This document shows positions 1 to 8,968 of a DNA stretch of 64,000 bases, piece by piece. Source of the DNA: an uncultured Eubacterium sp. (lineage in GTDB: Bacteria; Bacillota; Clostridia; Lachnospirales; Lachnospiraceae); contig CAJFUA010000002.1 of assembly GCA_904420085.1 (NCBI GenBank), positions 1-64,000 of the forward strand, written 5' to 3'. Every line of letters begins with the position of its first letter. Positions within the stretch are counted from its first letter, which is position 1. A model generated the notes under the pieces. That model made no database searches, was not told the DNA's origin, and saw nothing but the letters and a program-made list of their open reading frames with translations. The position numbers were made by a program, and so were the translations under genes.

Positions 1-1276
1 ATACTTTATCTGCCAAAGGTATACAGGCGCTGTCTGCTACACCTTCGTAAGCAACTGCCACCGTCTCAATCTCCTCCGGTGAAATTTTAATTCCCTTGTA
101 ATTTATCACGTCATCGGCTCTTCCGAAGACATACACCTTTCCGGTTTCGTCAATATAGCCTAAATCGGTGGTATAAATCACACCTTTAATCACGGTTTCC
201 TTTGTCAGTTCAGGACTGTTAAAGTAACCCTCCATCATCATGTCACCGCTGATTGCCAGCAGTCCCAGATTATCCTTGGAACTTTCGATGACATTTTTAT
301 TTTCATCGGTGACGAAAAATTTTGCATGTCTGCTTGGATATCCGATGCACATACTGAAATCTTCCTTATTGAAATCGTACACGCAGCTTCTTCCTGCCTC
401 GGTGGAACCATAAAAGTTGTACAGTCGTGTGGTTGGGAATAAAACTTTCAATTCCTCTTTTAAGTCATCGTCTAAAACGGCTGTTCCAAGCTCGATATAA
501 TCAAAACGGGAGCTATACTCCCTCAATGCCTTCTTTGCAATCTTTACCAGAAGTTTACCAAGCGTTGGAGAGATATCCAAAGCATTTACCTGATAAGTGT
601 CAATCATTGAGAAGAAACCGCCAATATTGGTAATTCCGTCAATAATGACAACGCAGCTTCCGTTAATAAAGTTTGCATAACATGTTCTGAGACCGTGAGA
701 ATGACTGAGCGGCATCGGGATAATTTCCACTGTGTTCTCGTTCATCTCCGTACCATACATGATGTTTTCTGCCACTGCCACATTGGCTCTGTGGGACAGC
801 ATAATACCTTTCGGCTTTCCCGTAGTTCCCGTGGAGTAAAGAATCTCTGCCACATCATTGGTATCCGGAAGACCTGAAGCACTTTCATCAACAGGGTATT
901 CTTCCGCCAAAAGATTATCTAACCGATACCATGTTCCGATGGCAGAATAATCTGTCTGACCAATGATACACTTTGCTTTTGTCTCATTAAATATCTCAAT
1001 GACCCTTGCCTCTACCGCTTTTTTCTCCACAGGTACGAACACGGCTCCCAGCATTTCACAGGCAAAATCCAGCAGTAAATACCGTATATCCTGACTGCAT
1101 TCAATCACCACATAATCACCTTTTGCAATATGAATTTTTGACAATGCTACCGCCGTTTCCTTGATTTTCGCATAAAATTCACTGTACGTGTATTTGTTTT
1201 CCGTATCAGCCACAGCCAGCTTATCTTTCTTTGTTTTGCTGTGCTGATAAACCGCCTCTAAAATTGAATTATACAT
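1..1276 (-). CDS. AMP-binding (adenylate-forming) acyl-CoA synthetase / acyl-ACP ligase-like protein, truncated by window edge
   Basis: Reverse-strand frame starting ATG at 1276 (MYNSILEAVYQHSKTKKDKLAVADTENKYTYSEFY...) with YSTGTTGKPKGIMLSH (P-loop-like AMP-binding motif) and YNFYGSTEAG; overlaps the ACP stop by 8 bp. Confidence 0.85.
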   Translation of the reverse strand, partial: MYNSILEAVYQHSKTKKDKLAVADTENKYTYSEFYAKIKETAVALSKIHIAKGDYVVIECSQDIRYLLLDFACEMLGAVFVPVEKKAVEARVIEIFNETKAKCIIGQTDYSAIGTWYRLDNLLAEEYPVDESASGLPDTNDVAEILYSTGTTGKPKGIMLSHRANVAVAENIMYGTEMNENTVEIIPMPLSHSHGLRTCYANFINGSCVVIIDGITNIGGFFSMIDTYQVNALDISPTLGKLLVKIAKKALREYSSRFDYIELGTAVLDDDLKEELKVLFPTTRLYNFYGSTEAGRSCVYDFNKEDFSMCIGYPSRHAKFFVTDENKNVIESSKDNLGLLAISGDMMMEGYFNSPELTKETVIKGVIYTTDLGYIDETGKVYVFGRADDVINYKGIKISPEEIETVAVAYEGVADSACIPLADKV

Positions 1277-1490
1277 ATTTTTCCACCAACTCTGCCATAG
1301 ATTTAATTGAATTAAAGTTTTCCGGTATGATTTCTTCATATGGAATTTCCAAATCGAATTCATCTCCGATTTCAGAGATAATGCTGATTAATGTCACTGA
1401 ATCTAAAATTCCGTCGTCAATTAATGCTGTAGAAGTGTAATCAATACTGCTGTCTACCCCCTCACAGATTTCTAAAATCTTTTCTTCCAT
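1269..1490 (-). CDS. Acyl carrier protein (DltC-like)
   Basis: 73 aa with DDGILDSVTLISII phosphopantetheine-attachment motif; lies between an adenylating enzyme and an MBOAT gene. Confidence 0.85.
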   Translation of the reverse strand: MEEKILEICEGVDSSIDYTSTALIDDGILDSVTLISIISEIGDEFDLEIPYEEIIPENFNSIKSMAELVEKYV

Positions 1491-1521
1491 TTCTGATACC
1501 TCCGTTATCTGTTTTTATATT

Positions 1522-3165
1522 TTAATATTCGCCATAGGCAAAGCCGCTGGCGTCAAATCCCGGTCCGTAAATAGCAAATACTGCTACTAACGCAATTGCA
1601 ACAATATAAATGCACCATCGGATTGGCAGCGGTATTGCCGCAATCCCTTCCCTGATTTTTGCCCCTCGCTCATGAATCAGGTCAACCAGTAAAATCATGA
1701 TAATTCCAACCACTGCTATATAGAAATTTTTTCTGTCCAAACCATGGGTAAACAGACTTTCGTCAAACAACACCCACAATTTATGCTCTGCAAACATTCT
1801 GTCAAAAATTGTGACAAACCCGGCAAGTCCTCCTGCTGCAGTAAAACATTTACCGATTACAAAAATAGCATATGTGCGAATATACTGCCAGTATCTGAAC
1901 CAGCTTCTGCTTCTATCAATACGAAGTACCTTCGTCACCTTATCCATAACTAATGTAGTCTCGTTGGAGATGGTCATCATGGCACACCAGTACAGTCCCC
2001 ACACAATATAGTCTGCTCCTGTTCCGTGCCACAATCCGGTAAACAACCATACGGATATCAGTGGTACAAAGGAATTGACAAATGAAGATAACCATTTATG
2101 TTTCTTTTTCTTTAACGTTCTGACCACTTTAACAAATCTTGGACTCATGGCAATCGGCAGATATATGTATGCCTTTGTCCATGCACTTAACGTCATGTGC
2201 CATCTGGTCCAAAATTCAGAAGCGGATTTTGCAAAGAACGGCTGTCGGAAGTTTTCTTCCAGTTCAATCCCCATTACCTGGGAGACACCAATGACAATAT
2301 CCATACATCCGCTGAAATCTGCATATAACTGCATACCACTGAATACCACTGCAATGAACACTTCCACGCCGCCGTAATTGGCCAGATTTCCAAACACCGC
2401 ATCCGTATATATAATCAGCCTGTCGGCAATGATCATTTTCTTTGCATAACCCCAAAGCATTCTCTGTAAACCAAAACATACTCTTTTGTAATCAAATTTT
2501 GGAATATCTGATATCTGCTTTAAAAGTTTGTCATACTTACTGATTGGACCCTGTATGATATGAGGAAAATATGTCATAACTACCAGCAGGTCTAAAAAGT
2601 TGTGTACCGGCTTTGTCTTTCTCCAATAAATATCTGCCAGATATCCGACGGCTGAAAGCGTATAATAGGAAATACCCAATGGTACAATGATTCCCATTCC
2701 CGTGAACATCTGTTTAAAGGATATCACTGTAGGCATACCGATAAATCTGCCCACTTTCACGTAAATCCACAATCCTAAAATCAGTACCAGCGCCAGCCAT
2801 AAAAATCGTTTGGCCCGCTTTTTGTATCTGCTCAAAAAAGCAACCTGCTCTTTTGGTTTTAATTCTTTTCCTTCTTTGTCCTTTTCATACTGCTTATACA
2901 CCCGCTCCATCAACAGGGAAACAATGTATACAATCACTGCCGTTCCGAAAACGATAATCAGACCTGTCCATCCGGAAAATATGCAGAAAAAGATATTTCC
3001 CAACAGTATCCATACTTTTTTAAGCGGTCTGAATTTCAATAAAAAGAATATACTAAAAAATACTGCCAGAAAAACTAAAAACCGAATCTGATTATATGAC
3101 ATGGCATATTCTGTTGTGGATAACAGCTCTGCCAATAAATCTCCTACCTTTTGTAATAATGCCAT
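1522..3165 (-). CDS. MBOAT-family membrane O-acyltransferase (DltB/AlgI-like)
   Basis: 547 aa polytopic protein with GLWHGTGADYIVWGLYWC (MBOAT histidine region) and YFPHIIQGPI. Confidence 0.9.
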   Translation of the reverse strand: MALLQKVGDLLAELLSTTEYAMSYNQIRFLVFLAVFFSIFFLLKFRPLKKVWILLGNIFFCIFSGWTGLIIVFGTAVIVYIVSLLMERVYKQYEKDKEGKELKPKEQVAFLSRYKKRAKRFLWLALVLILGLWIYVKVGRFIGMPTVISFKQMFTGMGIIVPLGISYYTLSAVGYLADIYWRKTKPVHNFLDLLVVMTYFPHIIQGPISKYDKLLKQISDIPKFDYKRVCFGLQRMLWGYAKKMIIADRLIIYTDAVFGNLANYGGVEVFIAVVFSGMQLYADFSGCMDIVIGVSQVMGIELEENFRQPFFAKSASEFWTRWHMTLSAWTKAYIYLPIAMSPRFVKVVRTLKKKKHKWLSSFVNSFVPLISVWLFTGLWHGTGADYIVWGLYWCAMMTISNETTLVMDKVTKVLRIDRSRSWFRYWQYIRTYAIFVIGKCFTAAGGLAGFVTIFDRMFAEHKLWVLFDESLFTHGLDRKNFYIAVVGIIMILLVDLIHERGAKIREGIAAIPLPIRWCIYIVAIALVAVFAIYGPGFDASGFAYGEY

Positions 3166-3176
3166 TGTTTTTTCTC

Positions 3177-4733
3177 CTAATAATTTTCTAATACCCAGTT
3201 CCGATATTTCTTAAACATAAACAGTTCCAGACTTCTCTCTCCACTTCTCCACCATTTTTTCTGGGAATCATGGGTATTGAAAGCAACACTGTCTACCACA
3301 CAGCCTGACTGATTGTCATACACGACAATATTCAATCCGGCACTGTTAATGGCATAATTCTTGTTGTCTATATTAATAGCGGCTGCCGCTTCTGCACTGT
3401 CTCCGTTACTGGATAAATTTGCAATGGTTCCATTTTGTAATGTATATTGATATGCTATGGCATCTTTATTTACATTTTCATATACTAATTTTCCACCTGA
3501 AATCACTGCTAAATAAGAATTTTCCTGATGCTCGCTACCAAGAACAGTCTTACAGCCTAACTGCTGTAACTGTTCCAAATCTTTACTGTTAAGACCTGCC
3601 GTCACATCACCCTTTCCACTGATAAAGATGGTTAAATCCTTCTTATTCTCATTCAGCAGGGACAGATATTGATTAAAATCCGTCTCCATATCGTACTTTA
3701 ACATATTGTCATAATAAGCGTCATAATACTTTACGGATTCATCAAACTGTTTGTTGGTACTGCCCTTAAGGCCATATTGTTTTACAAGGTAATCTGTGTA
3801 ATATTTTGTGGTTTTCTTTGCACCACTGGCATTCACATGATTTCCGTCTGCCATATCCGTACTGTAATTGAGAATTACACCATCCGGCTGATTTAAATCC
3901 AAAAAGTCCACCCCTAATTTATCAGCCACCTGCTGGGAAAGTTCTTTTTTTGTACTGTTCCACCGGTTGGTCGGTGTTGTCGTTAAAAGCAGTTTTACAT
4001 TGTTTTCATCACACAGTTTTTTGATTTTTTCCAGATATGCCATACAGCTTTTCCGTATTACCGGCGCTGAATTTGGATCTTTTTCAATTTTCTTTGCCAG
4101 TTTCTTATCAAAAGCCTCCATATCAAAATCAATTTCCGTAATATAAGTACGTATCACCTGTCCTTTTAACTGTGTGACAGGCGCATTGACATCAAATTCT
4201 TCTTCGTCCAGTTCATCCCATCTGTCATGGTAATAATATATCGGACAAAGTGCCTCCCCCATGGCAAAAGGCTTGATATCATCATGATACTCGGCATAGG
4301 CACTTGCCATTTTCACTTTGGTCCATGAAAGAGGCATACTGTCCATACTGTATCGGAACTTTGCAATATTGATCTCACTTCTTTTATAAAACAGACCTGC
4401 CACATCATAAATAACCACTTCCGGAGACTGGCTTTTCAAAGCCTCCTCCAACAGATAATAGGATACTTCCATAGGCTGTTTTGCCGTACTTAAATTAAAA
4501 GAAGTAATTCCTGTCTGTTTGTAACATTCTATAGGTGAAAAACCCAGCGTTGTATGACTGGAACCTAAAACAAGTACCTGTGCGGAATTTTTATCCAAAT
4601 CGTAAAACTCTTTCATGGATAAATCCGGCTGCATTTCGTGTTCATACTGCAACACTTTTGATACCACAGCCAGACATGCAAAACATACAATCAAAAACGA
4701 TATCGCTTTTACTATATTTCCTATCTTTTTCAT
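3177..4733 (-). CDS. DltD/SGNH-like protein with C-terminal ILEI (interleukin-like EMT inducer)-like domain
   Basis: N-terminal TM then VLVLGSSHTTLGFSP (SGNH block I-like) and DGNHVNASGA; C-terminal DLTIFISGKGDVTAGL...SYLAVISGGKLVYE...INSAGLNIVVYDNQSGCVVDSVAFNTH resembles ILEI. Confidence 0.7.
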   Translation of the reverse strand: MKKIGNIVKAISFLIVCFACLAVVSKVLQYEHEMQPDLSMKEFYDLDKNSAQVLVLGSSHTTLGFSPIECYKQTGITSFNLSTAKQPMEVSYYLLEEALKSQSPEVVIYDVAGLFYKRSEINIAKFRYSMDSMPLSWTKVKMASAYAEYHDDIKPFAMGEALCPIYYYHDRWDELDEEEFDVNAPVTQLKGQVIRTYITEIDFDMEAFDKKLAKKIEKDPNSAPVIRKSCMAYLEKIKKLCDENNVKLLLTTTPTNRWNSTKKELSQQVADKLGVDFLDLNQPDGVILNYSTDMADGNHVNASGAKKTTKYYTDYLVKQYGLKGSTNKQFDESVKYYDAYYDNMLKYDMETDFNQYLSLLNENKKDLTIFISGKGDVTAGLNSKDLEQLQQLGCKTVLGSEHQENSYLAVISGGKLVYENVNKDAIAYQYTLQNGTIANLSSNGDSAEAAAAINIDNKNYAINSAGLNIVVYDNQSGCVVDSVAFNTHDSQKKWWRSGERSLELFMFKKYRNWVLENY

Positions 4734-4779
4734 GTGTTCTCACTTTCCATTATCTATAATTATCTTTCAGGTTGCTTAA

Positions 4780-6201
4780 CTAAATCGTGCTGAAAGCATC
4801 CCAGTATTTTAACAGCAGATAACATAAAACCGACATTAACGCAATAACCATAATGCTCATTTTATAGCCCTCTTTCAACATATATTTCGGCTGCAGACCA
4901 TAACCTACCGGTATCGCACGGATAGATGTTGGAAGCATATATGAAAGATTTACACCAACGGAAGCTATATAAATATACGGAATCGGATTTAAACCGATGC
5001 CCTGTATGATGGAAATTACCACAGGCATGGAAACCGCCGCCGTAGCCGTATTGGATGTGACATCAGATAACAGCAAAGTAATTGTCACAATGACAAATAC
5101 AGTAACAAATCCTCCTGTCAGCCCCATATCTGCTACTAATTCGCCGATTTTTTCTGCCGCACCGGATTCGTTAATCAGTGTTCCTGCTGCCAGACCGCCT
5201 GCAAAAATATATATCATTTCCCAGATAATCTTGGACTGAACGGATTTCCATACCATAAGGCGTTCTCCGTTGCTGCGGTGAACAAGGAATGACAGAATGG
5301 CACAGATAATAAATACATATGCCGGCTTCAGTCCCGGTAAAAGATCCTGATAAAATTGTCTTGTGAAAGCCAAAACAGTCGCAAGAACAAATAATCCCAA
5401 AGAAATCTTTTCTTCCATTTTCATTTTTGGAAATTTCTTATATTCCTGACGGAAATATTCTCTGGAACCACCCAGACTTTCTTCTTTTTTTACATCACGA
5501 ATCATGAAAATAATATTAGAAACTACAAGAACAAATACGATTGGAAGAAAACGTATTACCCATGATACATACATATATTCCTGCCCGGTGAGCTGCTGCA
5601 GATAATCCACCGTAACCAGATTCATGGCACCACCCAGTGGAGATGCCAGTCCGCCCAATCCTGCGGCATAGGCAATCGTCAGTAATAATTTTGAGCCAAT
5701 TCGGCTGTTAGAAATATCATCTTCTTTTATGTACTTTAACATAGACATGGCGATCGGTGTTATGGTAGCACACACCACTGCGTTAGGCAGAATGGAAGAT
5801 AATGCTGCAGATAACAGAAACCAGAAGATAATCTGTCTTCGGAAATTGTCTCCGATTAAGCTTAACAGGGACGCTGCAATTCTTCGATCCAACCCTGTCT
5901 CTTCCCATGATATGGTTAAAATAGATGCACCTAAAAGTAACAGAATGGTCTCTGATGCATAATTGGATATAACCAGAGACATATCACACATGGTAACTAA
6001 GGCATTAACTGCAATCGGCAAAAATGCAGTCACTGCATAATCCACCGGCCCCGTAACCCACCAGAAAGCCATCCACGCCACCGTACCGATGGCTGCTCTG
6101 CTTGCCAATGTAGGGAATGCTGCTCCCGGAATTGCAAAACAGCATAATAAAAATATTGCCGGTCCTATCAGGACAAACAACAGGCGTTTTTTATTGTTCA
6201 T
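4780..6201 (-). CDS. DASS/SLC13-family sodium:anion (dicarboxylate/sulfate) symporter
   Basis: 473 aa polytopic protein; SPLGGAMNLVTVDYL, LLLSDVTSNTATAAVSMPV and SYMLPTSIRAIPVGYG resemble the SNT-type motifs of DASS transporters. Confidence 0.85.
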   Translation of the reverse strand: MNNKKRLLFVLIGPAIFLLCCFAIPGAAFPTLASRAAIGTVAWMAFWWVTGPVDYAVTAFLPIAVNALVTMCDMSLVISNYASETILLLLGASILTISWEETGLDRRIAASLLSLIGDNFRRQIIFWFLLSAALSSILPNAVVCATITPIAMSMLKYIKEDDISNSRIGSKLLLTIAYAAGLGGLASPLGGAMNLVTVDYLQQLTGQEYMYVSWVIRFLPIVFVLVVSNIIFMIRDVKKEESLGGSREYFRQEYKKFPKMKMEEKISLGLFVLATVLAFTRQFYQDLLPGLKPAYVFIICAILSFLVHRSNGERLMVWKSVQSKIIWEMIYIFAGGLAAGTLINESGAAEKIGELVADMGLTGGFVTVFVIVTITLLLSDVTSNTATAAVSMPVVISIIQGIGLNPIPYIYIASVGVNLSYMLPTSIRAIPVGYGLQPKYMLKEGYKMSIMVIALMSVLCYLLLKYWDAFSTI

Positions 6202-6315
6202 TTGTTTTCTCCTTTTCTGATTGATTTATCTCTTTGCCATGCAGCACTGCTCAAAGTAAATTGTTCTCACTTCTGTTCAGTTTGCATATTATATTTTGAT
6301 AATACCAGTCATAGT

Positions 6316-6344
6316 ATTTTATCATTTCCAAGAACAGTTTTCAA
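6316..6344 (-). promoter_or_regulatory. Candidate sigma-A promoter upstream of the DASS gene
   Basis: Minus strand TTGAAA - 17 nt - TAAAAT (-35 at 6344..6339, -10 at 6321..6316). Confidence 0.55.
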
Positions 6345-6401
6345 TAAAAAATATTTTAAAAAAATCTATAAAAGAGTTTTCATTTTTATGCAATTTTTTG
6401 T

Positions 6402-7178
6402 TTATTCTTTTATTAACCCACGTTTTGTAAGCAGTTTTTTTTCAATGACAGAAAAAATACATTTGTCAATGGCAATACCCACGATGATAATGACAATCAT
6501 GACAAGCATAACCTGATTAATGTCTGCCAAATCCCTGCCAATAATCAAAGTCTGCCCCAATCCTACGGAAGTCGTCATAACCTCTCCAGCCATCAGCGCT
6601 CTCCATGCAAAAGACCAGCCCTGCTTCAACCCTGATACCAGTTCCGGCAAACTGGCCGGAAGGATAACCCGGGTATATAACTGCTTTTTGTCTGCCCCCA
6701 TAGTCAGGGCGGCTTTTATATAAATGGGCTGAACATTTTTAATTGCATTATCCACGGATATTGCAATACTGAAAGTGGAACCTACAACCACTACAAAAAG
6801 TATGGCGCTTGAGAAAATGGAAGTTTTCGGAATGCCAAACCACAGAATGGCAAAAGGTACCCAGCACACACTTGGAAGGGTCTGGATTCCCAGAACCAGA
6901 GGTTTTAAATTTTTTTGCAGATAACGGATGCGATTCATCAGCAGTCCTAAAACAAATCCGATAAGAACGGCGATGGCATATCCCACAATTCCCCGTAACA
7001 GAGAATTTCCCAAAGCCATAAATATACTTCCATCGCTGCACAAGTCTACAAAACGCTCCCAGACGCCTACGGGAGACGGCATGGCATATTCCATAAAAAC
7101 GCCCAAAACATCAACGCCAAGCCAGTAAGCTCCCTGCCATAATAAGATTAAAAGAATTAAAAATATAACCAGACTCAT
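6402..7178 (-). CDS. ABC transporter permease, nitrate/sulfonate/taurine type (SsuC/TauC-like)
   Basis: 258 aa BPD-type permease; ILPASLPELVSGLKQGWSFAWRALMAGE EAA-like loop. Confidence 0.85.
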   Translation of the reverse strand: MSLVIFLILLILLWQGAYWLGVDVLGVFMEYAMPSPVGVWERFVDLCSDGSIFMALGNSLLRGIVGYAIAVLIGFVLGLLMNRIRYLQKNLKPLVLGIQTLPSVCWVPFAILWFGIPKTSIFSSAILFVVVVGSTFSIAISVDNAIKNVQPIYIKAALTMGADKKQLYTRVILPASLPELVSGLKQGWSFAWRALMAGEVMTTSVGLGQTLIIGRDLADINQVMLVMIVIIIVGIAIDKCIFSVIEKKLLTKRGLIKE

Positions 7179-7179
7179 C

Positions 7180-7920
7180 TTATGCCTTCCCCCTTACTTC
7201 ATCCAGCATTCTGTGGCGCAGTTCCACAAACTCTTCGGAATATACATGTCTTGGACGGGGCAGATGAACGTCAACAATTTCCGCAATCCTTTGTGTATCC
7301 GGTGACAGAACCACCACCCGGTCTGCCAGATAAACCGCCTCCTCTACACTGTGGGTGATAAACAGGATGGTCTTTTTCGTTTCCAGCCATATCTGCTCCA
7401 ATTCTTCCCTCAGAAAATTAGAGGTCTGTTTGTCCAATGCGGAGAAAGGTTCATCCATCAAAAGAACCTTGGAATCCATAGTCAGCGCTCTTGCCAAAGC
7501 TACGCGCTGGCGCATACCCCCGGAAAGCTGATGAATGGGATAATCTTTGTACTCCTCAAGATGAACCATTCGCAGATATTTCATCGCCCGTTCTTCCTGC
7601 TCTTTCTTTGACAGTCCTGCCAGTTTCATACCGAACTTTACATTTTCAATCACATTTAACCAGGGGTACAGTCCGTGTTCCTGAAACATGACCGTTCTGT
7701 CAGCCCCCGGTCCGGTGACCGGCTTTCCCTCCAGAATAATTTCTCCTGAAGTAATCTCTTCCAGCCCTGCCACAAGATTCAGCAGTGTACTTTTCCCGCA
7801 TCCCGACTGGCCTACAATACAGACAAATTCCCCAGCCTCTATCTCCAGACTGATTTCTTTTAATGTGGATTTATCACTGTTGTCAAATTTTTTTGATAAA
7901 TTATTTATCACCAGAGACAT
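7180..7920 (-). CDS. ABC transporter ATP-binding protein (SsuB/TauB-like)
   Basis: Walker A GQSGCGKST, signature LSGGMRQRVALARAL, Walker B VLLMDEPFSAL; start taken at internal MSLVINNLSKKF rather than the longer ORF start at 7956. Confidence 0.9.
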   Translation of the reverse strand: MSLVINNLSKKFDNSDKSTLKEISLEIEAGEFVCIVGQSGCGKSTLLNLVAGLEEITSGEIILEGKPVTGPGADRTVMFQEHGLYPWLNVIENVKFGMKLAGLSKKEQEERAMKYLRMVHLEEYKDYPIHQLSGGMRQRVALARALTMDSKVLLMDEPFSALDKQTSNFLREELEQIWLETKKTILFITHSVEEAVYLADRVVVLSPDTQRIAEIVDVHLPRPRHVYSEEFVELRHRMLDEVRGKA

Positions 7921-8908
7921 AAAGCTGTTCCTCCTTCGGTATTTCGCTGATAACATCCTGTTCTTTGCTTATCTGTGCAAAACCACTGATAGAGGCTTTG
8001 TTTAATTCCGTACTTACACCGATTCTCTCAAAGGCTTCCTGGAGAATGCGAGTATCCAAAGCCTTTCCCGTTGCCTCTTTCAATTCCGTATTCATAATCT
8101 CTAAAGTCTTCTCTTTGTCAGTATTTATCCTGTCGGTCATCAACTGATGCTGTTCTAAAAATTTTTCTACAATCTCGGGATGTTCTTTGTGAAATTCTTT
8201 TCTTACAACAACCAATGCAACATCATAATCTCCCTGAAGATATATCTCATCATAATCCAGCACCAGTTCCGCACCCTGTTCCAGCAATGTGGCTCCCCAC
8301 GGTTCCGGAACCAGTGCCGCATCAATATCACCCCGCTCCATGGTATTTCCAATATCTGCATTGGAAACTGCAATTACATTGACGTCTCCGCCTTCAGAGA
8401 CCGGCTTCAGATTGTTTTCTGATAACAGGTTTAACAGATTTAAATGCTGGGTGTTTCCAATCTGTGGAATGGCCACGGTCTTTCCTTTTAAATCAGCCAC
8501 GCTGCTGATATCGGTTCCTTCTCTCTTAATCAGCACTGCACCGCCTTTCGTTGCACCGGAAAGTATCTGTACGTCTCCTTTGGACTTTACATTGGCTGTA
8601 ATGGCAGGAACCGGCCCCATATATCCGATATCAATACTTCCCGCAAAAAGTGCCTCTACTTCCGCAGGTCCCGCATTGAACGCCGTCCAGTTTACTTTGA
8701 TATCCTCTCCAAGACTCTTTTCCAGACTTCCTTCTGCCTTCATAAGCAATGCCTGTGGATGGGTAATGTTGTTAAAATATCCGATATTTACCTCATTGGA
8801 CTGCTCATTTTTTGAACCGCAGGCAGTAAGTCCAAACAGAACCGTTCCTAAAACTCCCACTGTAATTACAGTTTTGAGGAATGTTTTCACCAGTGTCATT
8901 CGATACAT
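7901..8908 (-). CDS. ABC transporter substrate-binding lipoprotein, aliphatic sulfonate/nitrate type (SsuA-like)
   Basis: Lipobox LFGLTACG; NIGYFNNITHPQALLMKAEGSLEKSLG periplasmic-binding fold typical of the SsuA/TauA family. Confidence 0.85.
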   Translation of the reverse strand: MYRMTLVKTFLKTVITVGVLGTVLFGLTACGSKNEQSNEVNIGYFNNITHPQALLMKAEGSLEKSLGEDIKVNWTAFNAGPAEVEALFAGSIDIGYMGPVPAITANVKSKGDVQILSGATKGGAVLIKREGTDISSVADLKGKTVAIPQIGNTQHLNLLNLLSENNLKPVSEGGDVNVIAVSNADIGNTMERGDIDAALVPEPWGATLLEQGAELVLDYDEIYLQGDYDVALVVVRKEFHKEHPEIVEKFLEQHQLMTDRINTDKEKTLEIMNTELKEATGKALDTRILQEAFERIGVSTELNKASISGFAQISKEQDVISEIPKEEQLYVSGDK

Positions 8909-8968
8909 ATTTTTCTTTCTTATATAATATCTTTCTTTATCAGGAAGATATTACACACTCCTTTCTCC

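Noticed and set aside
1-4733. Canonical dltABCD operon
   Set aside because: Gene logic is similar, but the ligase looks like a general acyl-CoA synthetase and the DltD-like protein carries an ILEI-like domain, so D-alanylation should not be assumed.
8289-8927. 212-aa plus-strand ORF
   Set aside because: Antisense to the well-supported SsuA-like gene; composition looks like a reverse-frame artefact. The same applies to most plus-strand ORFs in the track.
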